A stretch of DNA of 64,000 bases, from the NCBI RefSeq assembly GCF_900182635.1, contig NZ_FXTD01000010.1, positions 62,001 to 126,000 of the forward strand, written 5' to 3'. The notes under the pieces are model-generated. The model worked only from the letters and a program-made list of their open reading frames with translations, searched no databases and had not been told where the DNA came from. The stretch's first letter is position 1; each line of letters opens with the position of its first letter. The position numbers were made by a program, and so were the translations under genes. The DNA comes from Halorubrum cibi. GTDB taxonomy: Archaea > Halobacteriota > Halobacteria > Halobacteriales > Haloferacaceae. Shown here piece after piece: positions 18,135 through 25,447 of the stretch.

Positions 18135-18506
18135 ATGACCGGTCGATTCGTCGCGACGTTGGGGACCGCGTTGACGACGTTCCTCGTCGTCACTGCGGTC
18201 CTCACGGAGGTGCTTTCGGCCCGGATCGCCTTCTCGGCGCTCGTCGGGCTGCCGATCGGCGTCGTCGCGGGCGCGGTCGCGGGAGTCGCGACGTGGGTCC
18301 GCCTCTGGGATCGTCCCGGCCTGCGTCCAGTCCTCCTCGGCGTCTCGGCGGTCGGCTACGCGGTGCTCGCCGCGGCCGCGGTGTCGTATTCCGTCCCGCC
18401 GGCGCGTCCGTTCGTGAGCGCCTCGGGCGCGGTCGGGTTCGGGGTCGTCTGCGGCGTCGTCATCTTCCTCCTCGCCCGGCGGGATCCCGAACGGCTCTCC
18501 GGGTGA
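18135..18506 (+). CDS. Small four-helix membrane protein
   Basis: 123 residues, almost entirely hydrophobic: TLGTALTTFLVVTAVL, FSALVGLPIGVVAGAVAGVATWV, PVLLGVSAVGYAVLAAAAV and AVGFGVVCGVVIFLLA. It resembles small DUF-type haloarchaeal membrane proteins without assigned role. A TATA box (GTTTATATGC, 18105-18113) lies about 25 bp before the ATG at 18135. The stop is separated by 12 bp from the convergent azlD stop. Confidence 0.65.
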   Translation: MTGRFVATLGTALTTFLVVTAVLTEVLSARIAFSALVGLPIGVVAGAVAGVATWVRLWDRPGLRPVLLGVSAVGYAVLAAAAVSYSVPPARPFVSASGAVGFGVVCGVVIFLLARRDPERLSG

Positions 18507-18518
18507 AAATTGGGGAGG

Positions 18519-18875
18519 TCACGCGAGGACGACGAACCGGAGCAGCCACAGCGCGCCCATGCCGGCCGCGATGGTCGCGAACACGTTCTCCGTCCGCCAC
18601 GCGACCGCGCCGGCGACGAGCCCGGCGATCAGCCGCTCGTCGAAGAGCGTCGCGGCGACCGAGGGGCCCACCGTCACCAGGTCGGGGAGAACGAGCGCCG
18701 CCAACACCGCGGGCGGGACGTACCGCAGCGGCCGCTTGACTCCCGACGGCACCTCGTCGATCCGACCGAACAGGTGGATGAAGGAGAGCCGGATCCCGTA
18801 GGTGAACGCTCCGATCACGACGATGGCCACCCAGACGCGCGGGTCGCTGACGACCGCGCCGACCCCGCCCGTCAC
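18519..18875 (-). CDS. azlD: AzlD-type small subunit of branched-chain amino acid exporter
   Basis: 118 residues from GTG at 18875, which overlaps the stop of azlC (GTGA). Four membrane segments: VWVAIVVIGAFTYGIRLSFI, then the typical PLRYVPPAVLAALVLPDLV, LIAGLVAGAVAWRTENVFA and GMGALWLLRFVV. AzlD pairs with AzlC to export branched-chain amino acids or analogues; the substrate in haloarchaea is not proven. Further in-frame upstream sequence lies inside azlC and is rejected. Confidence 0.85.
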   Translation of the reverse strand: MTGGVGAVVSDPRVWVAIVVIGAFTYGIRLSFIHLFGRIDEVPSGVKRPLRYVPPAVLAALVLPDLVTVGPSVAATLFDERLIAGLVAGAVAWRTENVFATIAAGMGALWLLRFVVLA

Positions 18876-19570
18876 GACGCCGTCACCTCCGTCGCCATCC
18901 CGGCGGCGATCCCGCACAGCGCGCCGACCAGCAGGCCGAGGTTGAGCGGGAGTCCGCCGGCGACGACCGCGATCGCGCCGCCGATGATCCCCGCGGCCGT
19001 CGTCGGACGGTCCTTCATCGCGGGGACCAACAGCGCGAGGAACACGAGTGGCACGGCGAAAGTGAGTCCCCACGCGTCGGGAACGCCCGCGCCCACGACG
19101 ACGCCGACCACCGTTCCGATCTGCCAGACGACCCACAGCGACGCCGCCGCGCCGAGGTAGTAGCGCCACCGGCTGCGGTCGTCGTTCCGCTCGTACTCGG
19201 CGATCGAGAGCGCGTACGCCTGGTCCGTGAGCAGGTACGCGAGCCCGGCCCGCGTCCGGCGGGCGTAGTCGGCGAAGTACGGCGCGATCGACGCCGAGTA
19301 CATCATCATCCGGAGGTTGATCACGACCGCGGTGCCGATCACGACCGCGAGCGGCGCGTTCGACCCGAGGAGGTCGATCGCGGCGAGCTGGGACGCGCCC
19401 GCGAACACGATCACCGATAGCCCGACCGCCTCCGCCAACGTGAGCCCCGCGTCGACGGCGGCGATCCCGGCGACGAGCGCGAACGGGACGATCCCGAGCA
19501 TGAGGGGCGTCACGTCGCGCATGCCGGCGATCAGGTCCTCGTCGAGGACGCCCCCGTTCATGCCGGTCAT
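18872..19570 (-). CDS. azlC: AzlC-type large subunit of branched-chain amino acid exporter
   Basis: 232 residues. Family motifs are GMRDVTPLMLGIVPFALVAG near the start, FAGASQLAAIDLLG, INLRMMMYSASIAPYF and LLTDQAYALSI. It forms the membrane core of the AzlCD exporter. The ATG at 19570 overlaps the TGA of the RNA methyltransferase gene (ATGA); another Met at 19561 is equally possible. The stop overlaps the azlD start, so azlC and azlD form a tight pair downstream of the methyltransferase. Confidence 0.88.
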   Translation of the reverse strand: MTGMNGGVLDEDLIAGMRDVTPLMLGIVPFALVAGIAAVDAGLTLAEAVGLSVIVFAGASQLAAIDLLGSNAPLAVVIGTAVVINLRMMMYSASIAPYFADYARRTRAGLAYLLTDQAYALSIAEYERNDDRSRWRYYLGAAASLWVVWQIGTVVGVVVGAGVPDAWGLTFAVPLVFLALLVPAMKDRPTTAAGIIGGAIAVVAGGLPLNLGLLVGALCGIAAGMATEVTAS

Positions 19571-20397
19571 TCGCGGGGGTAGGCCGGCTCGTCGTGTTTG
19601 GCGGCGAGGTAGTCGGCGTGTTCCAGCTTCGTCGTCGCCTTCCGCACGGTGCCGAGAAGCGAGTGGACCTCCCGCTCGGTCGGGTGCGCGCGGCCGAGCA
19701 GCCGACGCAACAACAGCGCGTTCTTCTCGCGGCGGTGCTCACGCTGGCCCGTCGACTCGAGGAAATCGCCGAAGAGGTCGTGGAGTCGCTCCACGTCGGC
19801 CTCGGGCGCGCGAGTGACCGCGGTGTCCGGAAGCTGCGTCTCCTCGACGGTGAGGTCGCGGAGCTCGTACAACAGCACCGTCGCCGCCTGCCCGAGGTTG
19901 AGGACCGGGTAGTCGTCGGCGGCGGGGATCGAACACACCTCGTCGAGCCGGGAGAGCTCCTCGTTGTTGAGTCCGCGGCCCTCGCGGCCGAAGACGATCG
20001 CGGTCGGCGCGTCGACGGTCGCGAGCGACTCGCGAAGCTCGACGGGCGTCTTGAACGGCCAGCGCTCGTGGCTCCGGTCGTCCTCTCCGGTGATCGCGGT
20101 GGTACCCACGGTGTGGTAGTTCTCGACGACCTCCTCGAAGGTCACCTCGTCGGCGTTCGGTAGGACGTCCTCGCGGGCGTGGCCGGCGAAGCCGTACGCC
20201 TCGCCGTCCTCGTCCAGTTCGGGTGGATCGACCAGCTTGAGATCGTGGAGGCCGAAGTTCTTCATCGCCCGCGCGATGGTGCCGACGTTGCCCGGCGTCT
20301 CCGGCTCCACGACGACCACGACCGGCTTTCGGCGCGTCGACGAGTCCTCGACGGCCTCGTCGGCGCGCTCCGTGTCTCCCGCGTTCCCCTCGCTCAT
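19567..20397 (-). CDS. SpoU-family RNA 2'-O-methyltransferase (TrmJ-like)
   Basis: 276 residues from ATG at 20397. The SpoU (SPOUT) motifs are complete: motif 1 PETPGNVGTIARAMKNFG, motif 2 AIVFGREGRGLNNEEL and motif 3 YPVLNLGQAATVLLYEL. The length and the C-terminal helical extension (SLLGTVRKATTKLEHADYL) fit TrmJ, which methylates the 2'-O of C32 in tRNA; the target is inferred. It overlaps both neighbours by 4 bp, so it is the middle gene of an operon of four: Cys protein, methyltransferase, azlC, azlD. Confidence 0.88.
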   Translation of the reverse strand: MSEGNAGDTERADEAVEDSSTRRKPVVVVVEPETPGNVGTIARAMKNFGLHDLKLVDPPELDEDGEAYGFAGHAREDVLPNADEVTFEEVVENYHTVGTTAITGEDDRSHERWPFKTPVELRESLATVDAPTAIVFGREGRGLNNEELSRLDEVCSIPAADDYPVLNLGQAATVLLYELRDLTVEETQLPDTAVTRAPEADVERLHDLFGDFLESTGQREHRREKNALLLRRLLGRAHPTEREVHSLLGTVRKATTKLEHADYLAAKHDEPAYPRE

Positions 20398-20993
20398 CGG
20401 TTCGATGGGTACTCCGTCGAGAGGTCGACGTCGGAGTCGGCCAGCTCTTCCTCGCTGAGGCGGTCGTCCTCGTCGTCCTCGTCGGACGTCTCGCCGGCGA
20501 GCGCGCGGATGTCGATGCGGTCGCCCTCGAAGTTCTCCTCGAGGCGCTTTTGAACCTCGTGCTGGTCCGGGAGGTCGGGAAGCCCCTCGGGATCCTCCTC
20601 GACGTGCTCGACCGACGCGTAGCCGTCGGGGGCCTCGTTGCCGGCGGCGACCCACTCGTGGAACCGGTCGCCGAACTCCTGGCTGCCCTTGTGCTCGCTG
20701 CCGCCGGCCTCGCGGAACCAGTAGATGAAGTCGGGCTCGTGGTCGGCACAGAGCAGGACCTCCCCGCCCGGTTCGCCGTACACGATCTCCGCCTCCTTGC
20801 TGCGGTGAACCTCCTCCTCGCCGTACTCGAGATAACAGACGTCACACGGCTCCTCGAGAAGTCCGACGAGTCGCACGAGCCGCTCTCTGGGCTCCTCGGG
20901 GATCTCCTCGAGGGGGCGCAACTCGCCGTCCTCGGAGATGATCTCCTCCTCGTCGAACCGCCAGCCGCGGAGGCCGATGCTCACTTTCGCCAT
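20394..20993 (-). CDS. Conserved acidic haloarchaeal protein with a Cys/His cluster
   Basis: 199 residues. CDVCYLEYGEEEVHRSK followed by LLCADHEPDFIYWFRE gives a C-x2-C ... C-x2-H pattern that could bind zinc. The C-terminal third is very acidic (DEDDEDDRLSEEELADSD). I do not recognise a family with a known job. Its stop overlaps the start of the methyltransferase gene, which hints at an RNA-related role, but this is inference. Confidence 0.65.
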   Translation of the reverse strand: MAKVSIGLRGWRFDEEEIISEDGELRPLEEIPEEPRERLVRLVGLLEEPCDVCYLEYGEEEVHRSKEAEIVYGEPGGEVLLCADHEPDFIYWFREAGGSEHKGSQEFGDRFHEWVAAGNEAPDGYASVEHVEEDPEGLPDLPDQHEVQKRLEENFEGDRIDIRALAGETSDEDDEDDRLSEEELADSDVDLSTEYPSNR

Positions 20994-21054
20994 GTCCGGG
21001 GCTTGTCGCGGCGGCGATAAAAGCGCGTCCTTCCGGGCCTGTGGTTCCGGAATC

Positions 21055-21504
21055 TCAGGATCGGTCGCGATCGAGCGCGTGCTCCCGGTCGTGCTCCCGC
21101 TCCCGCCACTCCGCCGCGTCCTCCGGCGTTTCGGTCTCCAGAAGTTTGTCCAGCTTGCGCTCGAACTGCTCGTCGGTCAGGTCACCCTCGGCGTATCGGG
21201 TTCTGAGGCGGTCGATCGCGTCGGCGTTGCCCTCGCCGGCGTCCTCGCTTTGATCCCGGTCAGTCGCGGGTTCGGTCCGGTTCGCTTCCGATTCGCTCTC
21301 CGCCCTCTCGTCGGCTTCCTCTTCCTCTTCGTCGTCGAAGAGCATCGAGACCATCGGGACGACCACGACGTAGCCGAACAGCATGAGCGGGAGCCACCAC
21401 CCGAAATCGAGGAGGAGCGCGGCCAGCCAGACGCCCGTGACCACGGTCGAGGCGATCTCGGTCGCGTTCTCCTTCGCGCGATCGAGCGGGGACGAGTCGG
21501 TCAT
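21055..21504 (-). CDS. Membrane-anchored SHOCT-domain protein
   Basis: 149 residues from ATG at 21504. Two hydrophobic segments (IASTVVTGVWLAALLLDF and WLPLMLFGYVVVVPMVSML) are followed by a very acidic linker and a SHOCT-like motif near the C terminus (IDRLRTRYAEGDLTDEQFERKLDKLLE, residues about 105-131). Such proteins are common in haloarchaea and probably oligomerise at the membrane; the function is unknown. The upstream Met nine residues before is possible but lacks conserved residues. Confidence 0.75.
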   Translation of the reverse strand: MTDSSPLDRAKENATEIASTVVTGVWLAALLLDFGWWLPLMLFGYVVVVPMVSMLFDDEEEEEADERAESESEANRTEPATDRDQSEDAGEGNADAIDRLRTRYAEGDLTDEQFERKLDKLLETETPEDAAEWREREHDREHALDRDRS

Positions 21505-21633
21505 ACGCCCGGGTTCGGCGGAGACGGACAAAACGGTACCGTCGGTACTAGAAGGACGATCCCGTTTCTGCCGCTGTATTCTCGTTCACGACCGCTACCG
21601 CTCGGCTGAACACGGGAACCGTGACCGCGGAGA

Positions 21634-21970
21634 ACGTCCACAAAGCCCCAGTCCCTCGGCCATACACAGTTGCTAACGCGGTGAACACGTCCAAAGCCCC
21701 AGCCGCGACGACTCGCGCGGTTCGTTGCGGTCCTCGGTCGTTCGCTTCGCTCACTCCTTGTGGTCCTTACGTCACCGTGCTTCGTCCTCGCGGCAGCGAG
21801 GCGCTACGCGCCTCTGGCAGCCGGCGGCGGAGCCGCCGGGACTGCCCCTTTGAGTCCCACCCGACCACACAGCCCCGCACCTCACGCCTCCCCAGCCTCG
21901 TCGACCGTCCTCCGCGTTGCTCCGGCCGGTCGACTCCCTCGCGCGCGTCGTTCGCGGCCCGGTGGGCCGC
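21634..21970. repeat. Dispersed intergenic repeat, copy A, with triloop palindromes
   Basis: This fills the gap of about 580 bp between the SHOCT gene and the pteroate synthase gene. Blocks shared with copy B (36267-36439) in the same order are AAAGCCCCAGCCG (21693), GCGGTCCTCG (21727), GGTCCTTACGTC (21762), a 23-bp block at 21840-21862 containing TGCCCCTTTGAGTCCCACCC, and a 28-bp block at 21873-21900 that is identical in both copies. A partial duplicate of the first block lies at 21641. Perfect palindromes with 3-nt loops are inserted at 21798-21814 and 21821-21839, and another lies at 21954-21970. No convincing gene is present. Confidence 0.75.
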
Positions 21971-22085
21971 TCACGGCACGCGCCGACCGCACGACGGATC
22001 GTTACGGTGGATCGCTCTTCGTCTCGCCCGTCCCCTCGCCCGCCGGTTTCGGGCGGGCTTTAAGAGTCGCGACCCTCGATCCGGT

Positions 22086-23267
22086 ATGCGAAACGTGGAC
22101 GCCGCGGGGCTCGGGATCGGCGACGACCACCCGCCCCGGATCATGGGCGTGTTGAACGTCTCGGCGGAGTCGCCGTACGACCCGAGCGTGTACGACGACC
22201 CGGGCGAGGCGGCGGAGTACGTCGACGAGGAGCTGATCGACGAGGGCGCCGACATCGTCGACGTGGGCCTCGAGTCCGCGAACAAGGATCTCGACGTACT
22301 CTCCGCGGAGGCGGAACTGGAGCGGCTCGACGTCGCGGTCGAGACGCTCGAGTCGACCTCCGGCGACGCGGTCTGGTCGATCGAGACCCGGTACCACGAG
22401 GTCGCCGACGAGGCGCTCTCGCGCGGGTTCGACATGGTCAACGACGTCTGCGGGTTCGCCGACCCGGAGATGCCCCGCGTCTGCCGGGAGCACGACGCCG
22501 CCGTCTCGAAGATGGCCTCGCCGCCGGATCTCGAACGGCCGGGCGCGATAGAGGACGTGGAGGAGATCTACGACGCGCTCTCGATGAACGGGTTCACCGA
22601 CAAGACGATCCTCGACCCCGCCTTCGGCGGCTGGTCGGAGGCCAAGACCCACGCCGACGACCGCGAGACGTTTCGCCGCCTGCGGGAGTTCCGCGGTTAC
22701 GGCCGCCCGCTTCTCGTCTCGATCAACCGCAAGAGCTTCCTCAAGACGATCGCCGGCCGAACCACCGAGGAGGCGCTCCCGGTCTCGCTCGCGGCCACCT
22801 CGATGGCCGTCGAGCGCGGCGCGCACGTGATCCGAACCCACGACGTGGCCGAGACGCGGGACGCGGCCCTGATCGGCGAGGCGTTCTCCAGGAGACGACA
22901 CCGCCGCGACGGCCCGGTGGCGGTCGAGGAGCTGGACGTGACCACGGTCCGCGAGGCCGAGCGCCACCTCGACCGGCTCGGTGCCTCCCGCGAGGTCGCC
23001 GAAGAGTCCGTCGTCCACACCTACGAGCTGTCGGGGCTCCCGGCCGAGGCCGTCGGCGCGCTCCGAACGGCCGCCGACGGGGACGCCGCCGCGTTCGCGG
23101 TCGGGCGAGCAGACGACGGAGACCACGGGAGTCGACACGCCGCCCCCGGGGCCGCGACTCGGGGCGTCCTCGTCGGCACGACCGCGGGGATCTCGTCGGT
23201 CGTGTCGGCCGTTTCCGGGGTTTCGGAGGCGCTCGACGCCACTCTCACGACGATCGGCGACACCTAG
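22086..23267 (+). CDS. Dihydropteroate synthase-family protein
   Basis: 393 residues. A TIM barrel similar to FolP is seen in RIMGVLNVSAESPYDPSVY, GADIVDVGLESANKDLDVLSAEAELERL, DMVNDVCGFADPE, and the end RPLLVSINRKSFLKTIAGR with AHVIRTHDV, which holds the phosphate-binding Lys/Arg and the final Arg-His. The usual DxGGEST loop is replaced by DVGLESAN, so substrate binding may differ. About 100 extra residues follow the barrel. A TATA-like TTTAAG box at 22058-22066 precedes the ATG. The next gene, mptE, makes the pterin diphosphate such an enzyme would use, which supports a folate-type role. Confidence 0.8.
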   Translation: MRNVDAAGLGIGDDHPPRIMGVLNVSAESPYDPSVYDDPGEAAEYVDEELIDEGADIVDVGLESANKDLDVLSAEAELERLDVAVETLESTSGDAVWSIETRYHEVADEALSRGFDMVNDVCGFADPEMPRVCREHDAAVSKMASPPDLERPGAIEDVEEIYDALSMNGFTDKTILDPAFGGWSEAKTHADDRETFRRLREFRGYGRPLLVSINRKSFLKTIAGRTTEEALPVSLAATSMAVERGAHVIRTHDVAETRDAALIGEAFSRRRHRRDGPVAVEELDVTTVREAERHLDRLGASREVAEESVVHTYELSGLPAEAVGALRTAADGDAAAFAVGRADDGDHGSRHAAPGAATRGVLVGTTAGISSVVSAVSGVSEALDATLTTIGDT

Positions 23268-23283
23268 AAGTAAGAGAAAGTTT

Positions 23284-23448
23284 ATGCCGTCGTGTGGACA
23301 ACGCTTCAACCGGACGCCGAAGGGGCACGCGGGTAGGGGTACTCTGTGCCACTTCGGCCCATACCATATTCACCACCGTGAGCGGCTGCGCCGTCCCGAC
23401 GACGCGACCCGCCGACCGATCGACGCGACGCCGGAGGTGATCCCGTGA
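23284..23448 (+). CDS. Possible 54-residue leader ORF coupled to mptE
   Basis: ATG at 23284 opens 54 codons (MPSCGQRFNRTPKGHAGRG...) that end in TGA at 23446-23448, overlapping the GTG of mptE. It contains two Cys and a His cluster (CHFGPYHIHH). Against it: the ATG lies within a TATA-like sequence (AAAGTTTATG, 23277-23286), from which a transcript would begin further downstream, and a stable hairpin covers the middle. It may be a real small protein, or just the structured leader of mptE. Confidence 0.3.
   Translation: MPSCGQRFNRTPKGHAGRGTLCHFGPYHIHHRERLRRPDDATRRPIDATPEVIP
23316..23358 (+). promoter_or_regulatory. Stable hairpin in the leader of mptE
   Basis: GCCGAAG at 23316-23322 pairs with CTTCGGC at 23352-23358, and GGCAC (23324-23328) with GTGCC (23346-23350), with one G/A mismatch between the helices and a 17-nt G-rich loop. 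It lies about 85 bp before the mptE start, downstream of a TATA-like box at 23277-23284. It may regulate mptE; no known riboswitch class is recognised. Confidence 0.45.
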
Positions 23449-24149
23449 ACTTCGACACTTTCGAACCGGTCTACGAGGCGATACTGATCGATTTCGGGTT
23501 CGATCGCGACGCTGACGAGCGAGCCCGCGACGTCGCGGCCGAGTCGTCGACGCCGTTCGACCTCTCGCGGTTCGACGACTGGGAGGGTCGAACCGTCGCC
23601 GTCGCGGGCGGCGCGCCGCGCCTCCGCGAGGACGCGGAGATCCGAATCGCCCGCGAGGCCGACGTCGTCGTCGCCGCGTCGACGGCGGCGGACGTGCTCC
23701 TCGAGGCGGGCGTCGCCGTCGACTGCCTGGTCACCGATCTCGACAAGAACCCCGAGACTGCGGTCGAACTGACGGAACGGGGCGTGCCGGTCGCGGCACA
23801 CGCGCACGGCGACAACGTCCCGGCGGTCCGCGAGTGGCTCCCCCGGTTCGACGCCGACCACACCCTGACGACGACTCAGGCGGCTCCCGTCGGTCCGGTC
23901 CGCAACGTCGGCGGGTTCACCGACGGCGACCGCGCCGCGTTCCTCGCGGACCACGTCGGAGCGGGACGGCTGACTTTCCCGGGCTGGAACTTCGACGATC
24001 CGGACGTAGACCCGATGAAGACGCGGAAACTGGAGTGGGCCGCCCGGCTGCTGGGCTGGTTGGAGCGGCTTCGCGGCGAGCGGTTCGCCGTCCTCGACGA
24101 CCGGCGCGAGCGGGTCCGTCACGAGGTCGACGCGCTGCTCGCGGAGTGA
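23445..24149 (+). CDS. mptE: 6-hydroxymethylpterin diphosphokinase MptE-like
   Basis: 234 residues from GTG at 23445. A perfect GGAGGTGATC ribosome site (23433-23442) precedes it, unusually strong for this mostly leaderless genome. The DUF115/MptE pattern is clear: VAVAGGAPRLREDAEI, VDCLVTDLDKNPET, HAHGDNVPAV, VGPVRNVGGFTDGDRAAFLA and DVDPMKTRKLEWA. MptE transfers diphosphate from ATP to 6-hydroxymethyl-dihydropterin, the step before pteroate synthesis. It follows the pteroate synthase homologue by 177 bp on the same strand. Confidence 0.9.
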   Translation: MNFDTFEPVYEAILIDFGFDRDADERARDVAAESSTPFDLSRFDDWEGRTVAVAGGAPRLREDAEIRIAREADVVVAASTAADVLLEAGVAVDCLVTDLDKNPETAVELTERGVPVAAHAHGDNVPAVREWLPRFDADHTLTTTQAAPVGPVRNVGGFTDGDRAAFLADHVGAGRLTFPGWNFDDPDVDPMKTRKLEWAARLLGWLERLRGERFAVLDDRRERVRHEVDALLAE

Positions 24150-24171
24150 GTCGAGCGCGGGAGGGGCCGTC

Positions 24172-24363
24172 TCAGAGCTCGAAAACGAGTCCGTAGCCGA
24201 AGAGCGCCAGGAGCCCGGTGAAAAGCGCCAGGAGCACGCGACGCTTCGTTATCCACGATCGCGTCCCGAGCGAGGACGGTCGTCCGGGTCGGTGACCGTT
24301 CCGCCGTCGAAAGGAGGTCCGGCGACCCTTCGGAACGCAGCGCTCCTCACGCCGATCGCCCAT
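24172..24363 (-). CDS. Small basic single-pass membrane protein at the end of the SipW locus
   Basis: 63 residues from ATG at 24363. A strongly basic first two thirds (RREERCVPKGRRTSFRRRNG) is followed by one hydrophobic segment (VLLALFTGLLALFGYGLVF) that ends the protein. It overlaps the acidic protein gene by 17 bp in another frame and is last in the leftward locus. The basic charge is exceptional in a halophile and could bind the acidic partner proteins. No family is recognised; the call rests on position and membrane pattern. Confidence 0.45.
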   Translation of the reverse strand: MGDRREERCVPKGRRTSFRRRNGHRPGRPSSLGTRSWITKRRVLLALFTGLLALFGYGLVFEL

Positions 24364-25447
24364 CGTCACCTCCGGTTTCGTCGCCGGTATCATCGCTGGT
24401 GTCGCCGGTGTCGTCGTCGCTTTCGTCATCGTCCGCGTCGGCGGTTCCGCCGTCGCTGCCGTCACCGTCGTCGTTCCCGTCCTCGGACGTCCCCGTTTCG
24501 TCGTCACCGCTCTCGTCGTCACCGCTCTCGACACCGTCGCCGTCGGTGGTATCGATCCCTTCGGTCTCACCGTTTTCGGTGTTCGTCGTCCCGTCATCAC
24601 CGCTCTCGTCGTCCTCGCCGTCGATCCCATCGGAGTCGTCCTCCGGTTCTGGGTTCTGCGCGTCGTCCGTTCCGTCCGTCTCGTCATCGGCGTCGTCTCC
24701 GTCGCCCTCGTCGCCGATGTCGTCGCTTTCGCTTCTTTCGTCGGGGCCATCACCGGAATCAGAGTCGTCACCGGCGTCGGAGTCATCACCGGCGTCAGCC
24801 CCGTTGCCTCCGTCTTCCCCGCCGTCACCGGCGGCGTCCTCGTCGCTTCCGGCCGTCCTCTCGTCGTTCTCGACGTCGCCGTTCTCGTCGCTCTCCGTAT
24901 CGTTCTCCGGCTTCGTCGGTTGCTCCGATTCCGTCTCGGAGGCCGTCTCGTTCGTCGATTCGTCGTCGCCGGCGGCTCCGTCGTCGGGATCGCCACCGGT
25001 GTCGGCGTCGGCATCGCTGGCGTCACTATCGCCGTCGGCGTCGGCATCGTTGGCGTCACTATCGCCGTCGCCGACGTCGTTGCCGTCTATCTCGGGGGTC
25101 TCAGCGCCTCCATCGACGGAGGTTCGGGTGGTTCCGACGCTGTTGCCCTGGCCGACGCCCTTCTTTTCACCCCGGTCGGCACCGTTTCCGTTGCCCCGAC
25201 TGGTGTCATTCTCGTCGTCACCCTCGGCCGTCTCGTTCCCGACCGTGGAGTCGTTCGTCTGCGTCGTCTGCGATCCGTTCTCCACGGAGCTCTCCTCGGA
25301 TTCGAGTTGCTCGAACTCGTCGACGCTCGCGAAGTTCCCCTGGACGGTGACCTCGTCCGAGAACACTGCGAGCGTCCCGGCTCCGCCGCCGAACCCCGCG
25401 AGTAACACGAGAACGGCGACCGTCACGACCGACGCGGGGCGGGTCAT
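24347..25447 (-). CDS. Highly acidic SipW-type surface protein with low-complexity tail
   Basis: 366 residues. One N-terminal hydrophobic segment (SVVTVAVLVLLAGFGGGAGTL) runs into LAVFSDEVTVQGNFAS, the A-x-FSDE-x-(V/F)-x-N pattern of SipW-type signal regions. There is no twin-Arg motif. The remaining 320 residues are almost only Asp, Glu, Gly, Asn, Ser and Thr in short repeats (such as DSDAGDDSDSGD and ADADGDSDASDADADTGG), so they should be disordered and strongly negative outside the cell. It overlaps the signal peptidase gene by 4 bp (ATGA). A role as a matrix or salt-binding component is inferred. Confidence 0.72.
   Translation of the reverse strand: MTRPASVVTVAVLVLLAGFGGGAGTLAVFSDEVTVQGNFASVDEFEQLESEESSVENGSQTTQTNDSTVGNETAEGDDENDTSRGNGNGADRGEKKGVGQGNSVGTTRTSVDGGAETPEIDGNDVGDGDSDANDADADGDSDASDADADTGGDPDDGAAGDDESTNETASETESEQPTKPENDTESDENGDVENDERTAGSDEDAAGDGGEDGGNGADAGDDSDAGDDSDSGDGPDERSESDDIGDEGDGDDADDETDGTDDAQNPEPEDDSDGIDGEDDESGDDGTTNTENGETEGIDTTDGDGVESGDDESGDDETGTSEDGNDDGDGSDGGTADADDDESDDDTGDTSDDTGDETGGDDGRSA

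Noticed and set aside
21548-21754. A 68-residue hydrophobic open frame on the minus strand
   Set aside because: It runs through the dispersed repeat, and a similar frame appears in copy B with a different ending, so it reflects the repeat and not a conserved gene.
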